From Palsa-506 sp963836355 (GTDB lineage Bacteria; Actinomycetota; Actinomycetes; Streptosporangiales; Streptosporangiaceae): 64,000 bases of DNA. The stretch covers positions 186,001 through 250,000 of the forward strand of contig CAWIJO010000009.1 of NCBI GenBank assembly GCA_963836355.1, in the 5' to 3' direction. Below, in pieces: positions 18,830 through 26,598 of the stretch. Every line of letters starts with the position of its first letter. Position 1 is the first letter of the stretch. Under the pieces are notes generated by a model. The model did no database searches. It saw nothing but the letters and a program-made list of their open reading frames with translations, and was not told the origin of the DNA. Both the position numbers and the translations under genes were made by a program.

Positions 18830-19138
18830 TCAGACGGCCACCTCCAGCTCGGTCACCTTGCCGAGGTCGGCCGACACCGCACGCTCGGCGCGCACCCCGC
18901 CGGGGGCGAGCACGCGCAGCGTCCAGCTGCCGGGGGCGGCGAAGAACCGGAAGCCGCCGTCATCGCCAAGCGGTACCTCGGCGACGAAATCACCGCCGTC
19001 GTTCAGCAGCCGGGCATAGCCGGTCGGCACCGCGGCCCCGTTCTGCGTTACCCGGCCCTGGACGATCGCCTGGCTCCCGGCGGCGCCGGCAGGCCCGACC
19101 GCCCCGCCGGCCGGCGCGCCGCATCCGTCGTTGCTCAC
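18830..19138 (-). CDS. DUF1416 family protein
   Basis: The protein has 102 residues from ATG 19138. The N-terminus is CGAPAGG followed by IVQGRVTQNGAAVPTGYARLL, EVPLGDDGGFRFFAAPGSW and a C-terminal EVAV. This matches the DUF1416 carboxypeptidase-regulatory-like beta fold. Its start overlaps the sulfurtransferase stop by 4 bases, so translation is probably coupled. In actinobacteria this protein is nearly always encoded with the sulfurtransferase; its biochemical role is unknown. Confidence 0.9.
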   Translation of the reverse strand: MSNDGCGAPAGGAVGPAGAAGSQAIVQGRVTQNGAAVPTGYARLLNDGGDFVAEVPLGDDGGFRFFAAPGSWTLRVLAPGGVRAERAVSADLGKVTELEVAV

Positions 19139-19977
19139 TTGCCGTCCCCTACCTCGATCGGGACCCCGACGAGCGAGCCGTACTCAGTCCACGACCCGTC
19201 GTAGTTCTTCACGTTCGGCTGGCCGAGCAGCTCGTGCAGCACGAACCAGGTGTGCGCCGACCGCTCGCCGATCCGGCAGTAGGCGATGGTGTCCCGGCCG
19301 AAGTCCAGGCCAGCCTCGTCGCGGTACAGGGTGCGCAGCGCATCGTCGGACTTGAAGCTGCCGTCCTCCTCGGCCGCCTTCGACCAGGGGACATTCTTCG
19401 CGGTCGGGATGTGCCCGCCGCGCTGGGCCTGCTCCTGCGGCAGGTGCGCCGGGGCGAGCAGCCGCCCGGCGAACTCGTCCGGCGACCGGACGTCGACCAG
19501 GTTGAGCTTGCCGATGGCCGCCACGGCTTCGTCCCGGAATGCCCGGATCGAGGAGTCCTGCTCGGCCGCCTGGTAAGTGGTGGCCGCCCGCTGCGGCACG
19601 TCGGTCACGATCTCGCGCGAGTCGAGCTCCCACTTTTTCCGGCCGCCGTCGAGCAGCTTGACATTCTGGTGCCCGTACAGCTTGAAGTACCAGTAGGCGT
19701 AGGCCGCGAACCAGTTGTTGTTGCCGCCGTAGAGCACCACTGTGTCCTCGTTGGCGATGCCGCGCGCCGAGAGCAGCGCCTCGAAGCCGGCCTTGTCCAC
19801 GAAGTCGCGGCGCACCGGGTCCTGCAGGTCCGTCTTCCAGTCGATCTTGACCGCGTCACGGATGTGGCCCTTGTCGTAGGCGCTGGTGTCCTCGTCGACC
19901 TCGACGATCACCACGCCATCGTCACCGTGATGGGCATCGACCCAGTCGGCGTCCACGAGGACGTCGGAACGGCTCAT
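19135..19977 (-). CDS. Thiosulfate sulfurtransferase (rhodanese, SseA/CysA type)
   Basis: The protein has 280 residues from ATG 19977 and two rhodanese domains. The first (residues 1-130) is catalytically silent; the second has the active loop CRIGERSAHT at about residue 235 with the persulfide-carrying Cys. It transfers sulfane sulfur from thiosulfate to acceptors. Its start overlaps the DUF4395 stop (ATGA). The operon also holds DUF1416, DUF4395 and a thioredoxin-like gene, pointing to sulfur trafficking or redox control. Confidence 0.92.
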   Translation of the reverse strand: MSRSDVLVDADWVDAHHGDDGVVIVEVDEDTSAYDKGHIRDAVKIDWKTDLQDPVRRDFVDKAGFEALLSARGIANEDTVVLYGGNNNWFAAYAYWYFKLYGHQNVKLLDGGRKKWELDSREIVTDVPQRAATTYQAAEQDSSIRAFRDEAVAAIGKLNLVDVRSPDEFAGRLLAPAHLPQEQAQRGGHIPTAKNVPWSKAAEEDGSFKSDDALRTLYRDEAGLDFGRDTIAYCRIGERSAHTWFVLHELLGQPNVKNYDGSWTEYGSLVGVPIEVGDGK

Positions 19978-20429
19978 ATGGGAACCTCCTTGTCAGATTC
20001 GGCCGGTATCAGGATCTGACGGCCCGGCCAGATTCGGCGGATAAGCAAATACATCTCGCAGCCCAGGCAGATGCCGAAGACTCCGTTGAGGAAAGCGGCC
20101 ACGAGACCAGCCGCGGCGGCCGCCATGCCAAGGGCGGTCACCCCGGTCCCGTAGCCGATGACCCCGATAACGCTAATCAGCAGCCCGAGGCCCTGCGCGA
20201 AGCGGGGCGGCATCTCGGCCTCCAGCTCGGCGGGCGGCCCGAGCCGCGGCCGGACCAGCCAGCGGTAGAGCAGCCCGTACGGTGATCTCCGCATGCCGAG
20301 GAACGCCCCGGCCGCGAAGACGACCCCCTGCCCGGCCAGCAGCCAGGCGCTGCCGGTGATCAGGACAATCGCGAAGACTACGAGCGTGATCAGCGCGCCA
20401 AAGCGCGGGCCTCTCGGGTCGATGTCCAT
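19974..20429 (-). CDS. DUF4395 integral membrane protein
   Basis: The protein has 151 residues from ATG 20429, chosen because GGAGGGG lies about 7 bases upstream. It starts with MDIDPRGPRFGALITLVV and has about four membrane spans. CLGCEMY near the C-terminus supplies a CxxC-like pair. DUF4395 proteins commonly sit between thioredoxin and rhodanese genes in actinobacteria, and a membrane redox or transport role in sulfur metabolism is inferred from this context. Confidence 0.88.
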   Translation of the reverse strand: MDIDPRGPRFGALITLVVFAIVLITGSAWLLAGQGVVFAAGAFLGMRRSPYGLLYRWLVRPRLGPPAELEAEMPPRFAQGLGLLISVIGVIGYGTGVTALGMAAAAAGLVAAFLNGVFGICLGCEMYLLIRRIWPGRQILIPAESDKEVPI

Positions 20430-20516
20430 CTGCGTTGCCCCTCCGGCGGTGCCAACCTTGGTTCCCGGGTTACTGATACCCCGGTCCCGCGCATTCTCCG
20501 CGACTTCCGGCCTGGC

Positions 20517-20623
20517 CGACACTGTGCTGTCGCAACACGGCAGAAATCTATCGTGCGCCGCCTGGTCAGCGCCGGATCCAGAACAACTACCTGTATATCC
20601 GACCTGGTTACCGGATAATGCAC
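20517..20623 (-). promoter_or_regulatory. Cysteine-containing leader peptide of the sulfur operon
   Basis: Between the thioredoxin gene and DUF4395 the minus strand encodes LTRRRTIDFCRVATAQCR. This closely matches the conserved actinobacterial leader pattern (RRxxDxCRxxxAxCR) found before sulfur and cysteine genes, where ribosome stalling at Cys codons is thought to control read-through. In the known leaders the peptide ends right after CR; here the frame stays open into DUF4395, so the stop may have been lost or shifted. GTG 20623 is one possible start. Confidence 0.55.
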
Positions 20624-20624
20624 G

Positions 20625-21162
20625 TCAGGTCACCTCGCCCAGTGCCGCTATCAGGTCGGCCTTGCGCGGCTGGCCGCTCGCGCGGCGCGAGATACGCCCG
20701 TCCGGGCCGAGCACGAACACGGTGGGTGTGCGGCGGACATCCAGGCGGCGCACGAGTTCCAGGTGGGATTCAGCGTCTATTTCCACGTGCGCTACCCCGT
20801 CCGTCATTCCTGCCACCTCGGCCAGTACCTGCCTGGTAGCGCGGCATGGCGCGCAGAACGCGGAGGAGAACTGGACGAGCGTCGCGCGCGCGCCCAGCTG
20901 CTGGCCAAGCTCGGTCCCGGTAATGTCCGGCCCGGCGTCGGCCGGCCGGCTGCGTGGCCGGCCAGGTGCTAGCTGACGGCGCGGTGCCGGCTGGCCCGGT
21001 CGTAGCTGACGGCGCGGTGCCGGCTGGCCCGGTCGTAGCTGACGGCGCGGTGCCGGCTGATACGGCGGTCGGCCGGAACCGCCCGTTGCGCCGGCGCCAG
21101 GCGAAGCCGGTGACGGTCGCGACGGCGAGCGCCACCACGCATACGATCAGGCCTGCCGTCAC
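20625..21162 (-). pseudogene. Membrane-anchored thioredoxin family protein, frameshift in linker
   Basis: ATG 21162 starts a membrane anchor (MTAGLIVCVVALAVATVTGF, then AWRRRNGRFR). The thioredoxin domain lies in another frame: LVQFSSAFCAPCRATRQVL, then HVEIDAESHLELVRRLDVRR and TPTVFVL, with CAPC as the active site. The two parts are joined through three 33 bp tandem repeats, and the frame changes in or just after them. The usual actinobacterial protein has exactly these two parts in one frame, so a single indel separates this one from an intact gene. It heads the sulfurtransferase operon. Confidence 0.75.
20968..21063. repeat. Tandem repeat, 33 bp unit, about three copies
   Basis: Three copies of a 33 bp unit (GCTGACGGCGCGGTGCCGGC, then TGGCCCGGTCGTA) lie between the anchor and domain of the thioredoxin-like gene. 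The unit length keeps frame, encoding an APSATTGPAGT repeat. Confidence 0.9.
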
Positions 21163-21206
21163 GCCGTATAGAGCGCCGGCGCGCGTCCGGGCATTCCCGC
21201 AGCCAG

Positions 21207-21917
21207 TCAGCTGGCAGGCACCGTTACCAGCACGTGGCCGCCCGAGGAGATCACGAAGCTGCGCACTTGCGCGGCGGCGAGCGAAACCGAGGCGGGATAG
21301 TCGGAATCCGTCTTGCCGTTAGGCACCGTCCAGCTGCCGGCCGACCACCGCTGCCCGCTGCCGTTGACTGCCCAGACCTCGCAGGTAGTGCCATCCTTGA
21401 TCCCGGAGACCCAGACGTCCATCTTGGTCCCCCACGACCTGCTGGCATACCTGACGACGGCAATGACGTGCGTGCGCGGATCCCGCGCGCTGACCACCTC
21501 TGGCACCGTGCCCTTGACCTGCGCCTGCCCGGCCGGGTGCACGCCGGGCGCGATGATCCGGGCGCCCGCAGCCCCGCCGGCCACCGCGATGACGACAGCA
21601 GCCGCGGCAGCGGCGAGACCGCGCCATCGGCGCACCGCACGCCGCGCGGCCACCCGCCTGAGCAGCGAGCTGAGTAGCTCGGCCGGAGGTTCTTCCAGAT
21701 CCCTGACCTCGGCGGCGCTGCTGACCAGCCGCTCGGCGTCACTGGCCGGCACCCGGCCGAGCAGGGCCGGCAGGCCCGCCAGGCCGGCCAGTTCCTCCCG
21801 GCAGTCCGGGCAGGTGCCCAGATGAGCGTCAACCAGCGCGCGCTCGGCGGGGTCGATCGCGCCGACCACGTAGACACCAAGCGACTGTCGGATGTCACGG
21901 CAGGCGGGGCCGGTCAC
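21207..21917 (-). CDS. Zinc-finger anti-sigma factor (ZAS/zf-HC2, RskA-like)
   Basis: The protein has 236 residues from GTG or ATG at 21917. The N-terminal anti-sigma domain has HLGTCPDCREEL (HxxxCxxC) around residue 32. One membrane span follows (residues 100-122, LAAAAAAVVIAVAGGAAGA), then a C-terminal extracytoplasmic domain with EVWAVNGSGQRWSAGSWTVP, typical of RskA-type proteins. It should hold the cognate sigma factor at the membrane until a signal releases it. Its start overlaps the stop of the sigma gene by 4 bases, which makes the pairing clear. Confidence 0.9.
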   Translation of the reverse strand: MTGPACRDIRQSLGVYVVGAIDPAERALVDAHLGTCPDCREELAGLAGLPALLGRVPASDAERLVSSAAEVRDLEEPPAELLSSLLRRVAARRAVRRWRGLAAAAAAVVIAVAGGAAGARIIAPGVHPAGQAQVKGTVPEVVSARDPRTHVIAVVRYASRSWGTKMDVWVSGIKDGTTCEVWAVNGSGQRWSAGSWTVPNGKTDSDYPASVSLAAAQVRSFVISSGGHVLVTVPAS

Positions 21918-22612
21918 GGCGCAAGCCCCCGTTCCTCTAGTGCCAGCTTAAGCGCCCGGAGCGCGTAGAACGTCCGGGACTTGACGGTGCCGGCTGGTAT
22001 GCCGAGCACCACGGCCGCCTCGGCGACGGAGCGGCCTCGGTAGTAGGTCTCAAGCAGGACGCCGCGGTGCTCCGGCCGCAGCGCCTTCAGTGCATCGGCG
22101 ACCGCCCACGACTCAAGTGCCCGGTCCGCCTCGTCCGGCGCGGGTATCAGCTCAAGGGCTGCTTCCCCGACCTCGTGCGGGCGCGCCCGCCTGGCCCGGT
22201 AGGCATCCACGGCAAGGTTCCGCGCGACTGCGAACAGCCACGGCCGGGCCGGCCGCTCGGCAATGGCCTCCGGGTGCAGCCAACCTCGTAGCAGCGTTTC
22301 CTGCACGATGTCCTCCGCACGCTGCCGGTCGCCGTTCGTGAGATGAAGCGCGTAGCGCAATAGCGGGCCAGCGTGCTCAGCGTAAAGAGTTCGCACTAGT
22401 GCCTCGTCTGTCACCGGGCCTTGCGTTTCCCGGCGACCAATGATATTTCGGCCCGCCACATCTACCGGAACGTCCGGGCTGGCCCGATGGTTCACGGCCC
22501 GCCCGAGGGTGCGCTTGATCACGCCTGGTTCTTTGCGCTTCGCAGCGTCCGCGTCCTTGCCCGGCGGGGCGCCCGCGTCCTTGCCCGGCGGGGCGCCCGC
22601 GTGCTCGTCCAC
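21914..22612 (-). CDS. ECF RNA polymerase sigma factor (SigL-like)
   Basis: The longest frame starts at GTG 22612 and gives 232 residues. Region 2 (LLRYALHLTNGDRQRAEDIV, then QETLLRGW) and region 4 (LKALRPEHRGVLLETYYRGR, then GIPAGTVKSRTFYALRALK) are complete. The family usually begins near VTDEALVRTLYAEH, which corresponds to GTG 22414; the first 66 residues include a GAPPGKDA duplication and may not be translated. The GTG at 22612 overlaps the stop of the MoaD-like gene, so coupling is also possible. The anti-sigma gene follows directly. Confidence 0.88.
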   Translation of the reverse strand: MDEHAGAPPGKDAGAPPGKDADAAKRKEPGVIKRTLGRAVNHRASPDVPVDVAGRNIIGRRETQGPVTDEALVRTLYAEHAGPLLRYALHLTNGDRQRAEDIVQETLLRGWLHPEAIAERPARPWLFAVARNLAVDAYRARRARPHEVGEAALELIPAPDEADRALESWAVADALKALRPEHRGVLLETYYRGRSVAEAAVVLGIPAGTVKSRTFYALRALKLALEERGLAP

Positions 22613-22872
22613 TAGCCACCTGCGAACGGCGGCAGCACCTCGACCACCGCCGCGTCGGCCAGCATGACCTTATCCGGTGCCCGGACGCCGACCGGGGCGC
22701 CGTCGACCAGGAAGGACGAGCGGGCGAGCACGGCGCGGAACCTGGCGTCCTGGCCGGCCCGCTGGGCGGCGGCAGCCAGCGCGTCGGCGAGGGTCTCCGC
22801 CCTAATCGTCTCCTCGGCGGTCCCGGCAGCCTCCTTCGCCGCGGCCCAGTAGCGGAGCGTCACGATTGCCAT
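22612..22872 (-). CDS. MoaD/ThiS family sulfur-carrier protein
   Basis: The protein has 86 residues from ATG 22872. It is a ubiquitin-like beta-grasp fold (VTLRYWAAAKEAAG...VLARSSFLVDG) ending in the diagnostic Gly-Gly (PPFAGG). The terminal Gly is adenylated and thiocarboxylated in the family, delivering sulfur for molybdopterin or other products. It is divergent from glnR and immediately upstream of the sigma gene. No other molybdopterin gene is adjacent, so its exact pathway is open. Confidence 0.88.
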   Translation of the reverse strand: MAIVTLRYWAAAKEAAGTAEETIRAETLADALAAAAQRAGQDARFRAVLARSSFLVDGAPVGVRAPDKVMLADAAVVEVLPPFAGG

Positions 22873-22979
22873 GTCAGCTATCCTCGCCTATAGCGAGTCC
22901 GGGCAGCGCCGCCCGGTCCCTCGCGGGTGTCCATGGGCAGCTTGCCGCGGACCGCACCGCGGACCGGAGGTGGCAGCGA

Positions 22980-23843
22980 TTGAGCGACGTGCTCATGCTC
23001 ACGGTGGCCCCGGATCCGGCTGTCGACATCCTGCCCTCGCTGAGCCTGCTGCCGCACTCTGTCCGGCTTGCGCCCGCTGAGGCCGCTGCCCTGGCCGGCG
23101 GCCAGGCCGCGGACATCGTGCTGATCGACTCACGACGAGATCTTATGCATGCAAAGCGCCTGTTCCGTGAACTCCGCGGAGCCGGCCTTGATACGCCGAT
23201 GGTGGCCATCGTCGCCGAGGGAGGCTGGGCTGCCGTCACCCCCGACTGGGGCGCCGACGACGTGATCCTGCACACAGCGGGCCCTGGGGAGGTGGAGGCA
23301 AGGCTCCGCCTCGCGATCGGGCGCCGGACAGCGGTGGTACCGGCAGCGGCTGGCGAGATCCGCTCCGGCGACCTGGCCATCGACGAGGCCAGCTACTCGG
23401 CGCGGCTGCGCGGCCGCACGCTGGACCTGACCTTTAAGGAATTCGAGCTGCTGAAGTTCCTCGCACAGCATCCGGCCCGGGTGTTTACCAGGTCGCAGTT
23501 GCTGCAGGAGGTGTGGGGTTACGACTATTTCGGCGGCACCAGGACCGTCGACGTGCACGTCCGCAGGCTGCGCGCCAAGCTGGGCGCCGAGTACGAGTTG
23601 CTGATCGGGACCGTCCGCAATGTCGGTTACCGTTTTGTCCCGGCCTCCGGCAAGGCCGACGGCCACTGGAAGCCGGCCGCGAAGTCGGACCAGCCCGGAC
23701 AGGGCGATGACGAGCCAGCCGCGGCTGCCGGCCGGCCTACCCAGCGCACTGACCGGGCGGCCCGGGACAGGCAGCCTGGCGGCCGCGCGAATGCCCGCGG
23801 CGGCAACGAGAGGGAGACCAGCCCTGCACACACCAGAAGCTGA
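22980..23843 (+). CDS. glnR: Nitrogen-metabolism response regulator GlnR
   Basis: The protein has 287 residues from TTG 22980, chosen because GGAGGT lies 8 bases upstream and the protein then begins LSDVLMLTVAPDP as in other GlnR proteins. The receiver-like domain (residues 1-115) contains ADIVLIDSRRDL. The OmpR-type winged helix is nearly invariant (LDLTFKEFELLKFLAQHPAR, VWGYDYFGGTRTVDVHVRRL, GTVRNVGYRFV). GlnR activates or represses nitrogen assimilation genes in actinomycetes and is an orphan regulator. Here too no sensor kinase gene is adjacent, and mshD lies downstream, the usual actinobacterial neighbour. Confidence 0.94.
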   Translation: MSDVLMLTVAPDPAVDILPSLSLLPHSVRLAPAEAAALAGGQAADIVLIDSRRDLMHAKRLFRELRGAGLDTPMVAIVAEGGWAAVTPDWGADDVILHTAGPGEVEARLRLAIGRRTAVVPAAAGEIRSGDLAIDEASYSARLRGRTLDLTFKEFELLKFLAQHPARVFTRSQLLQEVWGYDYFGGTRTVDVHVRRLRAKLGAEYELLIGTVRNVGYRFVPASGKADGHWKPAAKSDQPGQGDDEPAAAAGRPTQRTDRAARDRQPGGRANARGGNERETSPAHTRS

Positions 23844-23961
23844 GCCAGCCGCGGCAGCGTCCGCCCCTTCCGCCGCCGCCCCGTCCGCCTCCGCCCGGTA
23901 TGCTCCCGCCCCGTCCGCCGCCAGCGACCACGGCGGAGTCAGCGGCCAAGGCGGAGTCAGC

Positions 23962-24960
23962 GTGCACGGGCAGATCTCCGAATCCGAGGCAGCGGCGGTA
24001 CTCGCGCTGGTGCGCGCCGCCACCGAAGCCGATGGCGTTGGACCGCTCTCCGAGCACGTCATGCTGCACCTCAGGTACGGCGGCGATCCTCGGGCGCGTA
24101 ATCTCCTGCTGCATCGCGGCGGGGAGCTGGCCGGCTACGCACATCTCGACCCGACCGATCCGGTCGAGGGCGCGAGCGGCGAGCTGGTGATCCATCCCGC
24201 GCGCCGGGGGCGCGGCCTGGGCCTTGAGCTGGCCAGCGCTATGGTGGCTGCGGCCGGGCAGCTTCCGCTGCGGCTCTGGGCGCACGGTGACCGGCCGGCC
24301 GCTTCCAGGCTCGCGGCGGCGGCCGGATTCGACCGGGTCAGGGCGCTTTGGCAGATGCGGCGGTCCCTGCAGGCCAGGATCGACCGGCCAAAGATCGCCG
24401 ACGGCATCACTGTCCGAACCTTCGTCGTTGGTCGCGACGAGGATCAATGGCTGGCGGTCAACCGGCTGGCTTTCGCCCGGCACCCGGAGCAGGGTGCCTG
24501 GACCCGCGAGGACCTGGACCTGCGCGAACGGGAACCGTGGTTCGACCCGGAGGGCTTCTTCCTGGCCGCTCGCGGCGGGAAAGTCGTCGGCTTCCACTGG
24601 ACCAAGATTCACGGCCGCCAGGCGGCGGAGCCCGTCAGTGGCGGCCAGCCGAACACGGCTGACCCCGGTGCATCTGACCCGGCTAACCCCGATGCCGGGA
24701 CGGCCGGCCATGGCCACGAGGCGATCGGCGAGGTCTATGTCGTCGGGGTCGATCCGGCCGAGCGCGGTAGCGGCCTCGGCCGGGCGCTGACCGTGATCGG
24801 GCTGCGCTACCTGCAATCGGCTGGCCTGTCCCAGGTCATGCTCTACGTCGATGAGGCCAACACCGCGGCCATCAGGCTGTATGAGTCCCTCGGCTTCACC
24901 CACTGGGACACCGATGTCATGTTCGCCAGCCCGGCAGCGCGGAATTCGGATAGTGGTTAA
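23962..24960 (+). CDS. mshD: Mycothiol synthase
   Basis: MshD acetylates the cysteine of Cys-GlcN-Ins with acetyl-CoA, the last step of mycothiol synthesis. The protein has two GNAT domains. The N-terminal one contains LVIHPARRGRGLGLELASA, and the C-terminal active one contains VVGVDPAERGSGLGRALTVI, VMLYVDEANTAAIRLYESLG and FTHWDTD. GTG 23962, with GGCGGAG upstream, gives 332 residues, near the family length. ATG 23791, overlapping glnR, is an alternative. An insert rich in Asn/Pro/Asp (PNTADPGASDPANPD) lies between strands of the second domain. Confidence 0.92.
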   Translation: MHGQISESEAAAVLALVRAATEADGVGPLSEHVMLHLRYGGDPRARNLLLHRGGELAGYAHLDPTDPVEGASGELVIHPARRGRGLGLELASAMVAAAGQLPLRLWAHGDRPAASRLAAAAGFDRVRALWQMRRSLQARIDRPKIADGITVRTFVVGRDEDQWLAVNRLAFARHPEQGAWTREDLDLREREPWFDPEGFFLAARGGKVVGFHWTKIHGRQAAEPVSGGQPNTADPGASDPANPDAGTAGHGHEAIGEVYVVGVDPAERGSGLGRALTVIGLRYLQSAGLSQVMLYVDEANTAAIRLYESLGFTHWDTDVMFASPAARNSDSG

Positions 24961-24997
24961 CATCGCGCCGGTGTACGCCGGACAAATGTTAACCGCT
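24952..24997. repeat. Structured repeat, family member A
   Basis: The arms AGTGGTTAACAT and ATGTTAACCGCT pair (one mismatch) around CGCG-CCGG-N6-CCGG-ACAA. The left arm overlaps the mshD stop codon (TAA). It could act as a transcription terminator. Two more elements with the same spacing lie at 34865-34907 and 44587-44628. Confidence 0.8.
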
Positions 24998-25155
24998 ATG
25001 TGGATCACCAGCGCGCCTGGCCCCAGGGCGGCTTTTGCCGCATCTTCCGCCGCAGACGGGTGGTTGAGAACTGGCCCTAATTGACTAGCTTGGCTAGCGC
25101 CGCCGATGGTGCGGCGGGTCACGCGGCGGGTCACACTGCCGACGGCCGGCCGGGG

Positions 25156-25455
25156 TCATCCAGCGGCCGGCAGCACTGCCTCGGCGGGCATCGCGGCAGG
25201 CGAGCCGCGCATTGGATCCGGCCGGACGGGGAAGCGCCCGGCGATCGGCAGCACGCCGAGCACCTCGTCGAGCTCGTCATCGGTCAGCGGCCGGTCGGTT
25301 GCCGCGACGGCGCTCAGCACCTCCGCGTACAGCTCGATCTCGTCGAGCGCCACCGAATCGTGGACGCGCAGGTCGACGTAGTCTCGCACCGCGTCCACCT
25401 TCCCTGGCTGAGCGGTCGCGCGGGAATCTGCTACCAGGTTAGGGCCCGTTCCCAT
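25156..25455 (-). CDS. Conserved hypothetical protein, about 99 aa
   Basis: The frame from 25455 encodes an acidic small protein with a helical core (VALDEIELYAEVLSAVAATD, then RPLTDDELDEVLGV). Starts at GTG 25398 or nearby would give about 80 residues. The composition and helix pattern look real, and similar short acidic proteins occur in actinomycetes, but I cannot name a function. Confidence 0.6.
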   Translation of the reverse strand: MGTGPNLVADSRATAQPGKVDAVRDYVDLRVHDSVALDEIELYAEVLSAVAATDRPLTDDELDEVLGVLPIAGRFPVRPDPMRGSPAAMPAEAVLPAAG

Positions 25456-25650
25456 GCCCCCGCATGACCCATCAGGGTCATTTTTGGGCCACCTTCGGGT
25501 GATGCCGCGCCCGGCCCGTGCGGATGTGGCGCACCTGCATACCCGCGGCTGATGTTCCCGGTGCGCTACCGGTGCCGCCCGATGATTCCGGCATGGGTTG
25601 CAGTTTCCCGCTTTTCACTGCCAGCCACTGTCGTTTCAGGTAATCCGCGG

Positions 25651-26202
25651 TCAGGTACCCCGCGCTTCAGGTGTCTGGTAATCCCGCCAATGTGCCATGC
25701 GGTGCCGCTCAGCCTGTGCAACGTAATGAGCCGGGGTATCCGCGAAGGTCGCCCGGTCGGCGTCGGTCAGCTCGCGGACGATCCGGCCGGGCACCCCGGC
25801 GAACAGCACTCCGGCTGGCACCGTGGTCCCTGGCAGCACGATCGCACCGGCGGCGACCAGCGCGCCGGCCTCGACCCGGGCGCCGCCGAGCACGATGGCG
25901 CCGATGCCGATAAGCGCGCCGGTCTCGACCCGGGCACCGTGCACCATGGCCCGGTGCCCGAGGCTGACCCGCTCGGCCAGCAGCACCGGCTCGCCCTCGT
26001 CGGCGTGCAGGCAGCACAGGTCCTGGATGTTGCATTCCGGCCCGACGACGATCTCGTCGGTGTCCGCGCGGAGTACCGCGCCGTACCAGACGCTGGCCGA
26101 CCTGCCGAGAGTCACCCGGCCGATGATCACTGCGCCGGGGGCGATCCAGGCGCTGGGATGCAGGACCGGGCCAGCCCCGTCTACCGTCCCGATGAAGCTC
26201 AC
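25651..26202 (-). CDS. Gamma-class carbonic anhydrase-like left-handed beta-helix protein
   Basis: The protein has 183 residues from ATG 26202. Hexapeptide repeats ([LIV]-G-x4) run through VIIGRVTLGRSASVWYGAVL and GALIGIGAIVLGGARVEAGA. Metal-ligand histidines are visible in CLHADEGEP and VSLGHRAMVHGA. The family includes gamma carbonic anhydrases and related proteins of unclear activity (YrdA/CaiE-like). A metal-binding trimer is likely, but catalysis is not assured. Confidence 0.88.
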   Translation of the reverse strand: MSFIGTVDGAGPVLHPSAWIAPGAVIIGRVTLGRSASVWYGAVLRADTDEIVVGPECNIQDLCCLHADEGEPVLLAERVSLGHRAMVHGARVETGALIGIGAIVLGGARVEAGALVAAGAIVLPGTTVPAGVLFAGVPGRIVRELTDADRATFADTPAHYVAQAERHRMAHWRDYQTPEARGT

Positions 26203-26598
26203 GGACGCGGGCCTCCTTTCCCTGGCAGCCAGTTCTGCCCGGACGCTAGCCGCCCAGCCGCCCGAACGCTAGCCCGCCCGGACGCTAGCCCGCCCGGCCG
26301 CCCGGCCGCCCGGCCGCGCGGCCGGCGAGACGCCCAACTGCCGGAGCGCACTAGCCGTCCGATAATAGAACAAAATATGACAATCAGCCGTTTCGGTTGC
26401 GCGCGAGGCGGTTCGGCACAAGAGTCATGCACGTTATCCCCAAGCTAGACACGCGCGGCCCGCGCCCCCGACATACTTAGGCGCAGCGGTCGGCGCAGCC
26501 GACCAGAACCCGCAGACCCAGCCCGCGCCACCGCCTGTGGCACGGCCTGCGGCTAACCGGCCCTGCGTGGGTCTGCCTGACCCACGACGGGTGACATT
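26203..26598. other. Intergenic region between divergent genes
   Basis: This gap contains the promoters of the carbonic anhydrase-like gene and of the DivIVA-type gene, plus repeats of GCTAGCCCGCCCGG near 26270-26310. An AT-richer patch at 26358-26395 is a likely promoter. No gene is seen. Confidence 0.4.
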
